NCBI RefSeq assembly: GCF_024362695.1
Contig: NC_065405.1
Span: 3,790,672-3,854,671 of the forward strand
Direction: 5' to 3'
DNA: 64,000 nucleotides
Source of the DNA: Pectinophora gossypiella
Taxonomy: Eukaryota > Arthropoda > Insecta > Lepidoptera > Gelechiidae
The stretch's first letter is position 1; the number at the start of each line of letters is the position of its first letter. A program made the position numbers and the translations under genes. Shown here one piece after another: positions 1-12,754 of the stretch. Below the pieces are notes generated by a model. It did no database searches. It was not told where the DNA came from and was given only the letters and a program-made list of their open reading frames with translations.

Positions 1-120
1 TTTTTTATATCGAGTGAGAGCTCTCAACGCTCCCTATTAATTTGTGCTAAATAATTAATGTCATCGGAAGCAAACATACATTAAGCCACGTTTAAAAAAT
101 CTCATTAACGTTATTCACAG

Positions 121-2300
121 GCCGTGGCAGTGGCAGCTTCGGTGGAGGATTCCTCATCGCCTCTCTAGGAACCCGTGAAGCATTCCGGTACATGGGTCTT
201 ATAGCGTTCCTTGGTGGAGTGTTGTATGGACTACTACATTACTTTTGGCTCAGGAAGATCAACATGACCAGCTTAGAATACACCAGCACTGAGCAGGACA
301 CTGGTATGACAATTGATTATAATAACAACTGACACCGAAATATAATTAAAAATTCTCAGCATGTCATGGGAACAAGTTATTGCTGTAAATGTTTGCGAGG
401 AGTGGAATTATTTGTTGTTCGAGTCTAGAAATAACAGGATTATAAAGAGAAGAAAAACTGTACATTTTCCTAATACACTCTTTCTGTTTTTTTTTTCACT
501 AGGCTGTTTTATACATATAATTTCTGTTTCTCTCTTATCAAGCAGTATTTAACAAAGTATTCTATCATTTGGTAGTTTTACCTGAACGTTCTCCGGAAGT
601 TTTGAAAATTAGTGATTTTGATAGTTTTAACTTTTCCAAATTTCAACTTTGCCCCTCGTACAATTGCCGCGATGAAATACCCAATCCTTTTCATATCACA
701 ATTTACATAGTTAATAAGAACTAACTGAGTATTGAGATTATTTCAGATTATTGTTGTTATCTCATTTCATTATTACTCTTTTATCCGTTTGTCAAACACT
801 TTAAGTAAATGTAATAATTGTGACTAATGTAATAACTGATGCTTTATTTTTATTCCAAACTACTTTTTTTTTAAATTGCTCGGAATAAGTTTAGCTGGGA
901 TTATGATATGAGTTGACTCAACACAACTTCTTTAGTCTATATGAACGATCGATTGGTAACAATAAGTATGATTTAAAACGAAGGCGATGATGCTATCTTT
1001 TATCTATAGAAAAGACCCAATATGTAACTTCTCAGACAAATTAAAGCGCCATGCTTTTTAGTTTAGCATTAATGGATATAATTGAACAGGCTTAACTTAT
1101 TCTTACAGAAAATGGTGAGGCAGACAAACTGAACGGCGAACCCATACGGAAGGATGCTGAAACGATGATATCTTTAGAACGACTACACATGATCACCAGA
1201 TACAATCCTCTGGGATCACTGCATTCTTTACCTAGAGGCTCACGTGCAAGGGTAAGACACATTTTATGTACTTAGCTAATTTGTAGATACCGATTTATAA
1301 TGCATTTGTTGATAAGTTAACGCCATTCTTGCCTGCTTGTCTTATCCATTGCTCTCTAATATACCGCACAATGTTATCGATCCTTAGTCTGGCTTCGTTA
1401 GCTCGACGTCATAATTCCAACAAGCAAGATTGGCTGGCAGGGACATTTTGTGTTCTATCTCTTTATTATGTTAATGTGCGTGTGTGTTGTGTATATATAT
1501 TTGATACCTATATTTAGGTTGTGTTAATCTGTCTTCACAATTATCGATTTCAGTTGTCCCAAGGCGACATAAACGAGCTCTGCAGAAGTAGAAGTGGCAG
1601 CAACAGCCAACGTCGTTGCAGCAACATCGAGATCTCCCCGAAGACTCCTCAGGGTTCGGGATCGAAGGTCCACCTTCTCCGGTCGGCTCTGGAGATCAAC
1701 CACCAACATCAGGGCAAGAGTCATATATCAAATCCTATGTTATCTAGCCCAAATAGACCTCATCATCCTTATAAGGTAATCACGGTGTATCTAAATCTTT
1801 TTAGCTTATTTCAACCTGTTTCTTTTCATACATTTCTTTATATTTTGGTCAGTGACTTTCTAGTGTCTATCCGAGACTGCTTTTTGTTCGTTTTTCCATC
1901 TGATTAAAATTATATGCTTTTGTATAGCACCTACAGCGTCCGTAAACGTACATTGTGAATTATTTCATTATAAGTAGTCTGAGCTGTAAGTGCACATATT
2001 TTTTCCATACTACCGTAGAAATAAACATTCATAATACTGGTTCAATAATCAGTATTTGAGCAAGTTGTCTCTCTTTTCTAGCTCGCCAACAGCGCACCAA
2101 AACTGACCCAACGCAACAACATATCCCAGCCAGTTCTCTCAGAATTTGACACCCGTCGCCGCGACTCCATACCAGAGGAAGCAGAAGAAGACAGACTGGC
2201 TGCAGCGAAGCCTGCGAAGACCAAGAGTGACCATCTTCGTCCACCACCAAGCTACGACGAGGCAATAAGCGAACACCGGAAAAGTTGGCATTCAGATGAC
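121..2300 (+). CDS. MFSD6-like major facilitator protein, C-terminal exons (5' partial)
   Basis: Four exons join in frame: 121-303, 1109-1251, 1554-1775 and 2082-2300 (stop TGA 2298-2300), all with AG acceptors and GT donors. The first begins inside a codon (2 nt), so upstream exons lie outside the window. It encodes the last transporter segment: a glycine-rich stretch RGSGSFGGGFLIASLGTRE, then a hydrophobic helix (MGLIAFLGGVLYGLLHYFWL). The Gly-rich block followed by GTR and a final helix resembles the end of MFSD6-type 12-helix carriers. The remaining ~190 residues form a hydrophilic, Ser/Arg-rich cytoplasmic tail. Near its end (2241-2264) lies PPPSYDEA, a PPxY motif of the kind bound by WW domains of Nedd4-type ligases. 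The protein ends EHRKKLAFR. The substrate cannot be inferred. The family call rests on one helix and the Gly-rich motif, so another MFS family is possible. The exon structure is well supported. Confidence 0.8.
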
Positions 2301-2640
2301 AGTACTCCCACTTAAGAGCCAACGATGATAATGTTAGATATTAGGGTTAGACGACTTGGTAAAATTACTGATGGAAGCGGTACTGGCATGGATAGTTATT
2401 GTTGTATAGATTTTTATTGGAAATTGTGCAAAGCTATTACGCATCGTCTTTGAGGTACGAACAATTGAAGGAGAATGTAACACGCCTGTAAATGTTGAAC
2501 AGTAAAAGACAAGTTTAGTAATCTCAAAATTGAGTCATGGGTCAAATTTTTATTTTTATCCGTAAGTATTTTAGATATTCAAACTAGACCGTACATTGGT
2601 GGCACCACATTAATGCATGATTAAAATAAAAATAAAAAGC
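2301..2640 (+). terminator. 3' UTR with poly(A) signals of the MFSD6-like gene
   Basis: No open frame continues after the stop at 2300. Two adjacent AATAAA hexamers sit at 2625-2630 and 2631-2636, about 330 nt downstream, which is a reasonable cleavage signal. The exact cleavage site cannot be read from sequence alone. Confidence 0.5.
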
Positions 2641-2740
2641 TTATTCATTTACCAGATGTTAATGCAATCTTCGTGTTTGGGGCTACTTTTAAGCAAATAT
2701 TTACTTGTGTTAGTAGCCCCGCATATAATATAGTTACATA

Positions 2741-2830
2741 CAAGAGTCCCATAGGCCTGTCAAATCTTCAGCATAGGTAAGCGGACCGTGTGAAAAACGG
2801 GATAATGCTAGGGAGATGATGATAATGACA
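2741..2830 (+). repeat. SINE family B, 3' fragment
   Basis: This closely matches the last ~85 bp of the longer SINE at 23519-23863: the blocks around CTGTCAAATCTTCAG, GGTAAGCGGACC and GCTAGGGAGATGA. It ends in a GATGATGAT tail. It is 5'-truncated, as is usual for retroposons. It sits just beyond the transporter's 3' end. Confidence 0.75.
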
Positions 2831-3945
2831 AGAGTCATTAAGAGAGAATTATGGCATCGCTCTTTTGTATAATAATTATTTGTTACTAATGTTTCGTCTT
2901 TCTTTCTGTTATAATGTTTGAATGCCAGTGCCACGTCGACTTAACATTTTTTTTTGTAAATTAATAATAATTTTGTAACATTTTGTAATTTGATCTGAAA
3001 GTAGATTGGAAACAATAAGCGAAAGTTGTGAATGCTTTAATTTATTTAAGTTGTAGATAGACTTGTCTAATACATTATCGTTATTAAATTTGAAAAAATA
3101 TATATTTTATTTAAACACGACAATCACTTGCCGTTTATAAGCGAACTAATATAAAGTAGTAGTGATCATTACAAATCAATGCCAGTTAAAGAATTTTGAT
3201 AAGCATATACGCAATATTAAAATTTTTGACAAAATCTCTGAAGAAGTCAAAGAAAAATTACAATTTAGATTTATCTAGGTCCTTTATTAAGACAGTCGCG
3301 TCCATTTTCATAAGCTCCAATACAATAAATACGAAAAAGGTCATGAAAATGGCCATGAATTAATTTAAATTATTAAAATAATAAATGCAAGTAAATATTA
3401 TTAAAATACATTAAGTACACTAGCCCTTTTTAGCTAGCTTAGCTATCAATTATTCATACTTTAATTATATACTTATGTAAGTTCTTATAACCAATCGATT
3501 GATACCTCTAATTTTCACACTGATTGGTAGAACTAAATATTAATAACCATGATGTGTGATTTCGATGCTACCTGGTCATCTAAAATATACTAATACTTGA
3601 CATCTTCAACCTTCAAATTAGAATTAGCTTGACAGTCAATTTAATTTTGAAATGCAATCCTCTATGCGCTCTAATATTGGCTGACCAGAAAATGTAGTCA
3701 TAATTATTATTTACACCATTGCTTTCTGCTTCGTCAGTGTCTTATCTTGAGATTATATTATATACCTCTTGAAAACAAAGGTCTTCCAACAAATTTCAGT
3801 TCTCGATTTCTAAAGCATAAGTTACCAACCTAATTTGCATATTTTTACCTGTAGAACATCACAGAAAGCCTAATCAAATTCTCCTTTTAAAATTTGAAAT
3901 ATCATACGTCTCATTTAATGATGATATATGGTCATCATGATGGAA
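2831..3945. other. AT-rich intergenic stretch between convergent genes
   Basis: No coding exon, RNA gene or clear repeat is seen. It separates the plus-strand transporter from the minus-strand lipocalin and must hold the lipocalin's 3' UTR. An ATTAAA-type signal on the minus strand (3918-3913) lies ~28 nt after the lipocalin stop and an AATAAA near 3285, so the true poly(A) site is undecided. Confidence 0.5.
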
Positions 3946-5965
3946 TCACTCGTAGTTATCAGGACAGTTTTTCTGATCGGTCCTCATGAAATAAGCTCGG
4001 TTGATGTTATTTCTGTCAGAGGCCTGGTATGCTTTCTCCATCACAGAGAGCTGTGGGTTTCTTTCTCGTGTCAAGATCCATGCGTTACCTGAAATGTCAT
4101 AAAAGCACGTATTTTAAATAAACATTATGTTTATAGTTAATTCGCGTCAAAATTGTTTAAGAACGTCATATATATCTGTGGTTGAAACGCTTGTTTAAAG
4201 TAGACAACAAGAATACTTGTCACTTTTTTTTTTGAGAAATGTTGACTTCAGTCAATATGGAGTTATAGTGTGTCTGCTTGTTAACAGACAAAAAATATAC
4301 ACACATTGAAAATGTGATTTTGATGACATTATAAAGATTAATTTGTCTGTACGAGGCCTTAAGGAAGTTACTTGTTGCGAACTAACAACTTGATATGAGA
4401 ACAGAAAGAGATCACCTGAGGTGTAAAAATAACCCTGATGAAGATAACATTGATCATCATAATCCAAATAAAATACTCACGGGTATGGAAGATCCCGAAG
4501 TCGTAGCAGCTCCAGACGACAGCAAAATTGTCGTAATCAGTGTCAACAACCCAGTAGGGAGCGGCGAAGTTGACAGGGAGTGACGGGAAACGAACTGAGA
4601 GTTTGCCTTCGTCAGAACGACTGACCTGGTTGGCTTCTCCCTGGATCTCCGACTGGATTCCGGTGCTGGAAACGTTGGGAATAAAGTCTTAAGATTATGT
4701 GTTGATACGTTGAGGATCTCACTTTCACTGCCAGAAATTATAAAAATAAATTTCCATTTAGCAAGATCCATTTCATTCTGAGGCTCTTTTGTTACTCGTG
4801 TGTTCTTTCGTTTTTTATGTTTTTTTTTCAATGAGATTAGTTAAGCGGGCCTCGATACGACACGTACATTGTTTTAACATCAGAGAGATGATAGGGCTTA
4901 GTTTGTTATCAATTTTTCAAATTCAAATTACTGAAATTACTAAGAATTGTAGTTTAAGTATACACTTACTAGCTACTAAGCTGCTTGTTGACAACACCTA
5001 TCACCCCATTTTCTTTCTCACTGTAGTCTGCTGTGACACATCTGCCACCCAACTCGAACAACGCGAAGTACTTCTCCGCTTCATACCATTTGCCAAGATA
5101 CTGGAAAATTCAATTAAATGGTTTAGCTCAGTCTCAATTTTTAGCAAGCAAGAAGTTGCTATTAAGCTAAGCCTCGCAGTTAGTCTAACAAAGCGACAAT
5201 GAAAGTCTCATCTCTCTCTAAAGTTACAAATTTTATAATCAACGTTTGATAACATAACATTATACATAGGAAATAGAAAGTTAAGGACAGAAACAATGTT
5301 GTTATTCGTATGTTTATGTCCTTTGTATATGTCGTTGTGCAATAAAGTATTATTGATTGATTGATTGAAACAAAAGAGAAATAGAGAGTACTGGGCTAAT
5401 CACACAACAATTAGTGCCCAAAGGTGAAAACTCAAATGCAGTTTATTGCACTTCGTAGTTACATACTTTCCAATCGGGACATTCAAACACATTCCAATTT
5501 AAAATTTAGATTTGACTGTAGGCATAATTTTGTTATTCATTAGTTATTTCTTATTTGAAAACAATCAAAATAAAAGAAGTGACGGCAATAATTAACTATA
5601 TTTATATAGAAGATAACAGTACCCTTTACATTAACACTTGCAAAGGATTGTCTACAGGCGATGTCCTGATTCCAAAAGCCCCATTTGTGTGTCTAAAATG
5701 TTATTATTTTTTCACGCCCACGCCTGTTTCTGATCAATGGAATCCTACGATCTTGACCCTGACTCACTACTTTCGCTTCTTCCAGTCTCGTCTAAATCGC
5801 CATACATGCTCGCTGGTAGCTTATTTTTCCACTTACTCTATTAGGATTGAAATCGGCCATTGCCGCTACATCAGGGCAGGCGCCAGGGAAGATCACTTGC
5901 GCCTTGCACATCCTCAAGGACAGGAAACCACACAGAAACACTGCTATTGCTCTCAGTACTGACAT
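3946..5965 (-). CDS. Secreted lipocalin, apolipoprotein D-like (first of two)
   Basis: Exons on the minus strand: 5965-5837, 5100-4970, 4665-4481 and 4088-3946 (stop 3948-3946). They join in phases 0, 2 and 1 to a complete 195-aa protein. Residues 1-22 form a signal peptide ending in CKA, followed by QVIFPGACPDV. The lipocalin hallmark GKWYE is at 46-50, the strand motif DTDYDNFAVVWSC at 128-140, and the closing motif NAWILTRER at 150-158. Cysteines at 30, 64, 140 and 190 fit the two disulphides usual in ApoD-type lipocalins. The length is typical. The protein should be an extracellular carrier of a small hydrophobic ligand (bilin, lipid or pigment in insect relatives); the ligand is not readable. 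The acceptor cag lies directly before the ATG (5965), so a non-coding leader exon lies upstream. The start is supported by the signal peptide. A related gene lies at 16880-20909. Confidence 0.92.
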
Positions 5966-6349
5966 CTGAAATGTAGAGACAAACAGTACGTGAGTAAATA
6001 ATACGTAATACCTTCCTGAATAACGATTGCCTCAAGACGGGTACAGGCGTAAAGAAATGGCATAACGAGCTAGGCGCTAACTCAAGGAATTGGCTGGATA
6101 CCAAAAAGTATGGACAAAAAAGGGGAGGCGTCCAGTTAGTTGTGGGATTTCACACGCTCTATTAGACTGCTTTAATCTCCAAGAACGCTGATAGGGTCAT
6201 GGAAAGTGGGAGTTTGTGTGAAGTCGCGTCAAAGACACGATGCGACGCAATATAATAAATAATACTGATGCGTATAGAACGGCAACTCTCCGCTCGCACC
6301 AATTTGTATCAGGCGGCGAGATAGGTTTACGTCACCCTCTGGGTCTTCG

Positions 6350-6398
6350 CTAGATGCGTCAAGGTCACGGAGTAACCATCTAGCCTTAACGCATCTAG
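6350..6398. promoter_or_regulatory. Inverted repeat overlapping a nuclear-receptor half-site
   Basis: A perfect 10-bp inverted repeat, CTAGATGCGT (6350-6359) and ACGCATCTAG (6389-6398), overlaps TCAAGGTCA at 6359-6367. That 9-mer is the extended half-site bound by monomeric receptors of the FTZ-F1 and ERR type. It lies within or just before the leader intron of the lipocalin. Function is inference from the motif only. Confidence 0.35.
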
Positions 6399-6506
6399 CC
6401 TGTCAAATAGGTGGTGTAATAAGCCCTTTCCTCAAGTCTAAAACATGCGTAAGTACTACGAATTAAGAGGGAGCACACGCAGACTGTCTGACTCGCTCGC
6501 ACTTAC

Positions 6507-6560
6507 CTACGAATGAGGTTTTTGTAAGGAGTGTCTGGGCGTGCCGGCGCGTGTCGAGAC
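6507..6560 (-). other. Candidate non-coding leader exon of the first lipocalin
   Basis: On the minus strand the sequence TTCGTAG is followed by a near-consensus donor GTAAGTGCG (exon end at 6507). The acceptor just before the lipocalin ATG at 5965 would need such a donor; the implied intron is 541 nt. The upstream limit is a guess: no TATA box is seen and the transcription start cannot be fixed. Confidence 0.4.
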
Positions 6561-7462
6561 AGATGCAAACATATTTTGATGTTAATTATAATGAAGAAAA
6601 CAAGACACTCGTTAAGGATAATATTATAATTATCACTTCGAGGTGTAACAAAAACAATACTACAATAGTACGAAAGGTTAAAGACGATAGACACTTCTAA
6701 AAACGTGATTAAAATCCTGTTGCTTCACGTGATGCAAGCAAATAGGTAGAGAACAAAAAATCATAATTTATCATATAGGTACGTAACAACAATGTAAAAT
6801 ACAGTAATGATATTGAAATTACTCTGTGAATATTGTATTCCATTCATAAAAAAAAATACTATTTTTAGGATTTTTCATTTTCATTTTTGTAGGATCAAGA
6901 GAACACCTGAATGTCAAAATTCTATTTTAACTGCGTCCTACAGCATTATCTACGGCCACTTTGGAGTGTGTTAGGGCGCAGGAGACGAAGCGGCCAAAAC
7001 TTCATTCAATAGTAAAGAAAAATAAATGTTTCATTGCGATCTTATGTTTGAAATACTTTGAAGTATGTGGAGATTGTCATTATGAAAATAATTAAGTATT
7101 TTAAAGGTAATTGACTTCTTTCGGATTTTCTCGTCATCATATACAATTATTTCGGTCATAGGTATAAATAACATCATTAACAAAGCAAAAGCAATAGTCA
7201 CTTCCTTTTCTAGTATAGAAGTAGACCAGGCTTGAATGACACGAGCAGGTATTTTCTTTCAGTTTGAATCATAAGCTAAATATTTTGAAAGGGTAGGGTT
7301 TTCCAACAACTTTTACAATAACAACCACTCCTTCAGATAACAACGAGTAACATGTGACTCAACGCCTTCACGTGCCAAAACAAATTGTATAATACTGCGT
7401 AGTTCGCAGCCAGAATTCTTTTTTTTATAAAAGTCATGGCCGGTTGAATGCTTCATAACACA

Positions 7463-7595
7463 TAAGCTGAGGACTATATCCCAATTGGGGTATTAGAGGT
7501 ACATCCATTTCAAGATGAACTGAGACCACACCTCACCAAGCTTTTTGTTAAACCAACATTATGGTGAGCCGTATCGCCGTCGATAATAGTCGAGA
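7463..7595 (+). repeat. Dispersed repeat D
   Basis: Two blocks recur in the window: ATAAGCTG..GACTATAT..CCCAATTGGG (again at 36951-37025) and ACCTCACC.AGCTTT.TGTTA.ACCAACAT..GGTGAGC (again at 9975-10070 and, reversed, 34401-34480). No transposase frame or terminal repeat is visible, so it is probably a non-autonomous element. Confidence 0.5.
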
Positions 7596-8604
7596 AACGC
7601 TTTATCCTCTAAAGTAGTATAAAAATAAAACAGTTATTATTCCAAAACTTAGCATGTCAGATGACCAATGAGCAACATAGTGAAACAACCGGACAACAAT
7701 AATATGTTGTTTTGATACTAGATATCTCTACCTATTCTCTCTTGCTATAAGTCAAAGATGCACTTTCCAAGACTAAAGGAAACTTAACAAACATATTTAC
7801 TGACAAACAACAGCTTTACCATACAGAAAGTACACAATTGACCTTCTGCGCTGATGCATAAAACAATATAGCATAATTAGCCTCACCACAGAGCACAGTT
7901 GAAAGAAAATGCTAATAGTCTTCCGAAGAAAGGCTCTTTGAAAGTGAACACCTGACCAGACTCGTAAAGGTGTGAGTACAGAAGCGGACGCGGGAAAATC
8001 AAATTTCTCAGTTTTTTTTCCTTTGATGGGTTTGCTCTTGGCCCCAGACTTGTCCGAAGGCATTGACGAGGCCTAAGATGGAGCTCGCCCAGAAGGTGCC
8101 TGTTCACTCTGGCCGTGAAAGCACCCGGGTTATATGCAATCGGCAAAACAGAAGACGGCAGAAAATTCCACTCCTTCTCCTCAGTTGGTATGGAATCGCG
8201 CAAATACACTCACAATGAACGAGTGGGTGCAGAAAATAAAAGCCGGTCAAGTTCGAATCCAATTCGCGCACAGAGAGTTCCGAGGCTTTAACACTGCCGT
8301 TAAAAATCTATTGTCGCCATATATCGACATAGGCCGAGATTGTTTTACCAACTGCAAATAAGTTTGTAATCGCAAAAACATTTTATTTTTGTGGTGGAAC
8401 AACGAATTTTCGTTTTTTTTTTATTATTCCTTTACTTGCCGAAGATCTTCTTACTTTTCATGATTCTGGGTCTATGGGAAGTACCAGGTTTTTGTTCCCC
8501 TATCAAATTATGAAAATTAGACTAAAACTGGCCGTATGTTTGGATTGCGTTGATTCAGAAGCTTGATTTTTGCAGCTTTAAGGGACCGCAAACATAAATA
8601 TTAA

Positions 8605-8728
8605 TTTCAACTCGATATCTCCACGAGTTCCCAAAAATAGGGTCTTGATAGACAGATAGATACACGGACGACGTGATCCTACAAGGATTCCGTTTTTCTT
8701 CTTCAAGGTCAGACCCCTAAAAAACGCA
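8605..8728 (+). repeat. Dispersed repeat with GGTTCCG/GGAACCC-type 3' end
   Basis: The block GACAGATAGATACACGGACG, then GATCCTACAAGGATTCCG and a terminal ACCCCTAAAAA, resembles 41635-41722 (GACGGACAG..GATCCTATAAGGGTTCCG..GAACCCTAAAAA). These look like tails of an old non-LTR element; the family is not certain. Confidence 0.45.
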
Positions 8729-9519
8729 GAGAGGGGTCTGTGTAGTGGTTGATATTCATTGCAAAGGTTTACTATCTACTACTCTATTCTCCTGGCGGCT
8801 GTTATTTTAAGGAAATTTGAGTGAATCAGAAACAAGTAAGTGTTCAGTCCGCTTGTTCGTCGCCATTACTTAAATTGTGGTCTAAAGCCAAACTAATTCC
8901 AATTCAATAAGTTCGCACCCGCTGTTAGCGTACTCGTATTCATTGTGAATGGGCCTAACGTATTGAAAAGGCGAAACAAATGGATAGTACATACTTATTT
9001 AAAAGAGGAATATAGGCCGACGAACTAGAATGAAAACGTCTTTGTATGCAAAGTAGGCGTTAGCATATTTGTTTTGGTGCCCTTGCACTGAATTGCACTA
9101 TGACCAATATAATAGATAATATCACCTCACGATGTTTTCCTTGGGCACTGAGCATAATTATTTATGAATCAAATATGAATTTGAAAATAATTTCGAAAGC
9201 TATAACATATCCAAGTAACACAGTACAATTTCTCTTTACAACCGAAATCGGCAGTCCAATGTCGATTTCCAATATAAATAGCACTTTCTATGTACGACGC
9301 TTCACCAGAAATGCACTAACACGCATAGTGGTGCAAAAGTGGGTCGAAAGTATCCTGCAAGTAGGCGAAGTCCGGTGGTTACTGTAAAAGTAACGGTTCT
9401 ATCTCGCTCTAGTGCCCTGGCACTGGCACAAATGATGAGAAATGGCGATAACGTAGCTACAGTTGGCTTTACTTCGATCCCTTATTTATTGTTTTCTATA
9501 ACTATGACGAGACCAGACC

Positions 9520-9660
9520 AGACAAAGACCATTTACTCAGACCAGATGAAGGAAAAGGCCGATGTTTCGACATACAGGGTCAAGGAACTTGCAAATGATC
9601 GATAAATGTGGAAAGAGCTTCACCGACAAGAGCCTAGTTCTTAAAAGAAGAAGAAAATAA
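9520..9660 (+). pseudogene. RTE-like LINE tail, decayed copy
   Basis: Translated, this reads QMKEKADVSTYRVKELANDR, a stop, then MWKELHRQEPSS and a stop. It lines up with the reverse-transcriptase C-terminus fragment at 52133-52391 (..IKEKVNVVSYREVKELAFDRLEWKMLHRQEGGS). A GAAGAAGAA tail follows directly. The internal stop shows it is dead and 5'-truncated. Confidence 0.65.
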
Positions 9661-9974
9661 CTATAACGTTAATGAAAAATCATCCATCATAGAGCCTAAA
9701 CGCGGAAAACTGAGCCCATTAAAAATTATGGCGGTCTATCTGCTATGTCGGGGACCTTCGGGTCGTTTGAAAACTATAGCTAATGGAGTATGCTCTATAC
9801 CCTTTACCTCTGCTAGTGAGGGGTGCTAGAGCAATGGTGAATTATCGCGTTAGAGACCAAAATCTTCTTTATATTGAGTCAATATATTAAGTGAGTAAGT
9901 AAGATGTTGTAAATTTTAAATTAATTAAATAAATTACAAGTTAACATCATAAATCCTTCGTAAGATAAAGTTAG

Positions 9975-10070
9975 TACCCGTACCTCACCGAGCTTTCTGT
10001 TAGACCAACATGGTCATGGTCATGGTGGTGACTTGGTGAGCGGTATCGCCGTATATAATGACCAAGTCAA
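9975..10070 (+). repeat. Dispersed repeat D, fragment
   Basis: Shares the ACCTCACCGAGCTTTCTGTTA and GGTGAGC..TATCGCCGT blocks with 7463-7595. It has a local triplication of GGTCAT/GGTGGT units. Confidence 0.45.
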
Positions 10071-11269
10071 TCAAAAAAAAGAGAAAAGTAGGTAAGATGT
10101 ATTAAATTATTAATTAAGTAGGTTGTTATAATAATAATAATGGAAATAGCATCGCTAACTTGGACGTAGGCTGTAATAGCGATGCATCTGTTGTATTCTT
10201 AGTTGAAATAAAAAACTATATCATAAAAAGAATAGAATAGGAAGGTGCTAGTTTTCACACTTTGCGCGGATAACATAGTGCCATTGAACCTACCTACCTA
10301 TAGAAAGATTTTTTGGCATTTACTTTTGGTTGGAATTTGACGAATGGAGAAAATCAAGGTATTTATCCGTTAAATAGAAACGAAATTGAGTGGTACATTT
10401 TAACCTATTTGTAAGTACAACCGTAAGATGAAAATGTATATACTTATAATCAGAATTAGAATAATTTATTCAACGTAACTATCATAGATAAACATTTTTG
10501 AATCTACGTCATTTCGCAAGGTGTTATAACTGAGGAGAAGAAATGACAAGAAACTGCAACAGCAATACATCTTTTAAATCAATGTAGGTATAAATTACAA
10601 GTTATTTAATAACTAGAGAAACACATTTAACACCAAGCATTTTTAGATAGAATATATCTTTTGTAGTATCATTATAAGGATGCCCTTACAAGAGTAAGGG
10701 CTAGAAATAATATGGTATTATCTCAGTGTTCTAGAGCAAAACAGTGAAACGTGATATTATCCTAAGCACTAAATTGCTGTGAGACTCAGTTCAAAGGCGC
10801 ATCTGGATACCATTACTCGTATTACAGACTAGTACAGAATGTACTATTAACATAGCATGACCTTCCTCACTACGTCTCGATAGAACAACATGACTAATAT
10901 CCAGTTATTACATATAAATTAACACTATCCATCAATATAAAAGAATGTTTAAAAACGTAATTGATATAAATGTGTTAAAGGCCTCGTGGTTTGGTCTACG
11001 AATAATAAATGAAATATGATGTTGATTTAAAATTAGAAGATGTAGTAGAGTTGCAAGCTGGTTTTTGGACACACAAGAATATGTATCATACCTCTTACAG
11101 GAAATGACACTAAAAGATAACTATTATGGCAAAATAAACAACAAAATAGTGATAAAATAACTCTAATGGGAAAAGGTATACCTCGTATCATATGACACCT
11201 ATTAACATCACCTTACTATCGAAACATACTTAGTAAGTAAAAAAGGGAATTGGGTCGTGTATGAAGATA

Positions 11270-11505
11270 AAGGTTCAAGATAAATTATGAAAATCTGATT
11301 ACTAAGTAGACAGATGTAAAACTAACGAAAAATGTTTAGTTTTTTCTATTTAACTTATTTATGAATTTTTTAATCAAGAGAAACGTAATAATAAGTCCGA
11401 CATTTTATCACATTTTTCTATGACGTCACACCGTGCTGTTTCATACAAATTACATAGTAATTTCATGTTTTGACGTTTAATAAAAAGTAACTAATGTGAC
11501 TACTA
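11270..11505 (-). repeat. Dispersed repeat E, inverted copy
   Basis: Reverse orientation of the sequence found at 21447-21672 and 34607-34851. Shared blocks include TTTACTAAACGTC, GACGTCAT/GACATCAC, ATTCATAAATAAGTTAAA and GTAATCA.AATTTCATAATTTATC. No coding frame or terminal inverted repeat is visible. Confidence 0.65.
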
Positions 11506-12754
11506 TTAAGTGGAGAAAGGTTTTGATTGTATTCATTCAATCACTAGATAATATTGATAATTGTATTGAATAAATAACGGTTCCAATCTCAGAAAAATAT
11601 TGCATTGAACCACCATTATTATAGTTGTCATTAAAATAATAATATTATGTAGATGAGATGGTTGATTATCGTAAATAGTTACTGGTTACTTACTTACTGG
11701 TTTAATAATTAAAAAAATGGTCTAACAAAAATAGCAGTACTATTTATTTGATGTAATAGAGTCACCCAAGGCAAAAGGTCATTAAAAAAACGAGATTTGG
11801 TGATGGATAAGACGATAATGTTGACTGCAACATTAGCGTTAGTTGAATGTGTGAGTTATAGAATTATTTATCATGTGACCTCGCATTTTTGTCTCTATCT
11901 AAGAAAACTATGACAGGATTTTTGGCAGTCCATGAATAAGTCTGTGTTATACTCGTGCTGTACTTTCCTGTGTTTATTTTTTATCTAAAATAATGATAAA
12001 AAATACCTTCTTGACCATAAACCTTCCTTTATTAGCATTTACTTCATTATCTTCAAATACATGTCATTTAAAGTCATAAAATAATACAAGATTTTAAAAT
12101 TATGTGCGTTTGTTACTAGTTTTTTCCCCATGTCATAAAACCGACATAGATACACATACATTGTGTCTTTTCTAACATGATGGACATTATACAAGCGATA
12201 GGCTAACGAGCGATGATAATCACCTATCCCTGTCACCAAGCGGTGCATTATATTCATCTCCAAATTCAAAATTCTTTATTCGTACGGTGTCTTCTGATCA
12301 TAGTTGTGATTCTGCTCACTCCACGAAGGATTATGAGCGTGAATTTATGTATATTTGTAAAGAATTCAGATTCTGAGCCTTACACTAGTAAGATCTAATA
12401 TTTTCAAGATCTGCATGCGTGATTACATTGCATCTATTTTCATAATTATTGTCTATTTGTATGTCTTTGAGATTGTCTATAATTATTTTACCTACTCTGG
12501 TATTACCATCGTTAGTATGTTCTCATTTTGAAGTAGGTACGCATTATTGAATATATGTATGATTATAATTACTTATAACCGTTTTGTGCCTGATACAACA
12601 CAGAAAATCTTTGAATGTTTTATGATGTTTATTATCTAGACTTTAGATTCTAGAGATGATAATGTGTTATGGCTCATCATATTACGTAACTTGTCAGTGG
12701 TTGTCTCCTGATGGGGTTAACTGTTTAATTTGCTTCTTGAGTTTATGTATACGT

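Larger units (their letters stand above)
6561..9510. other. Intergenic region without recognisable genes
   Basis: Reading frames here are short, overlap on both strands and show no domains, signal peptides or splice-linked continuation. The stretch holds two dispersed repeats (7463-7595 and 8605-8728) and is otherwise AT-rich unique-looking DNA. Confidence 0.5.
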
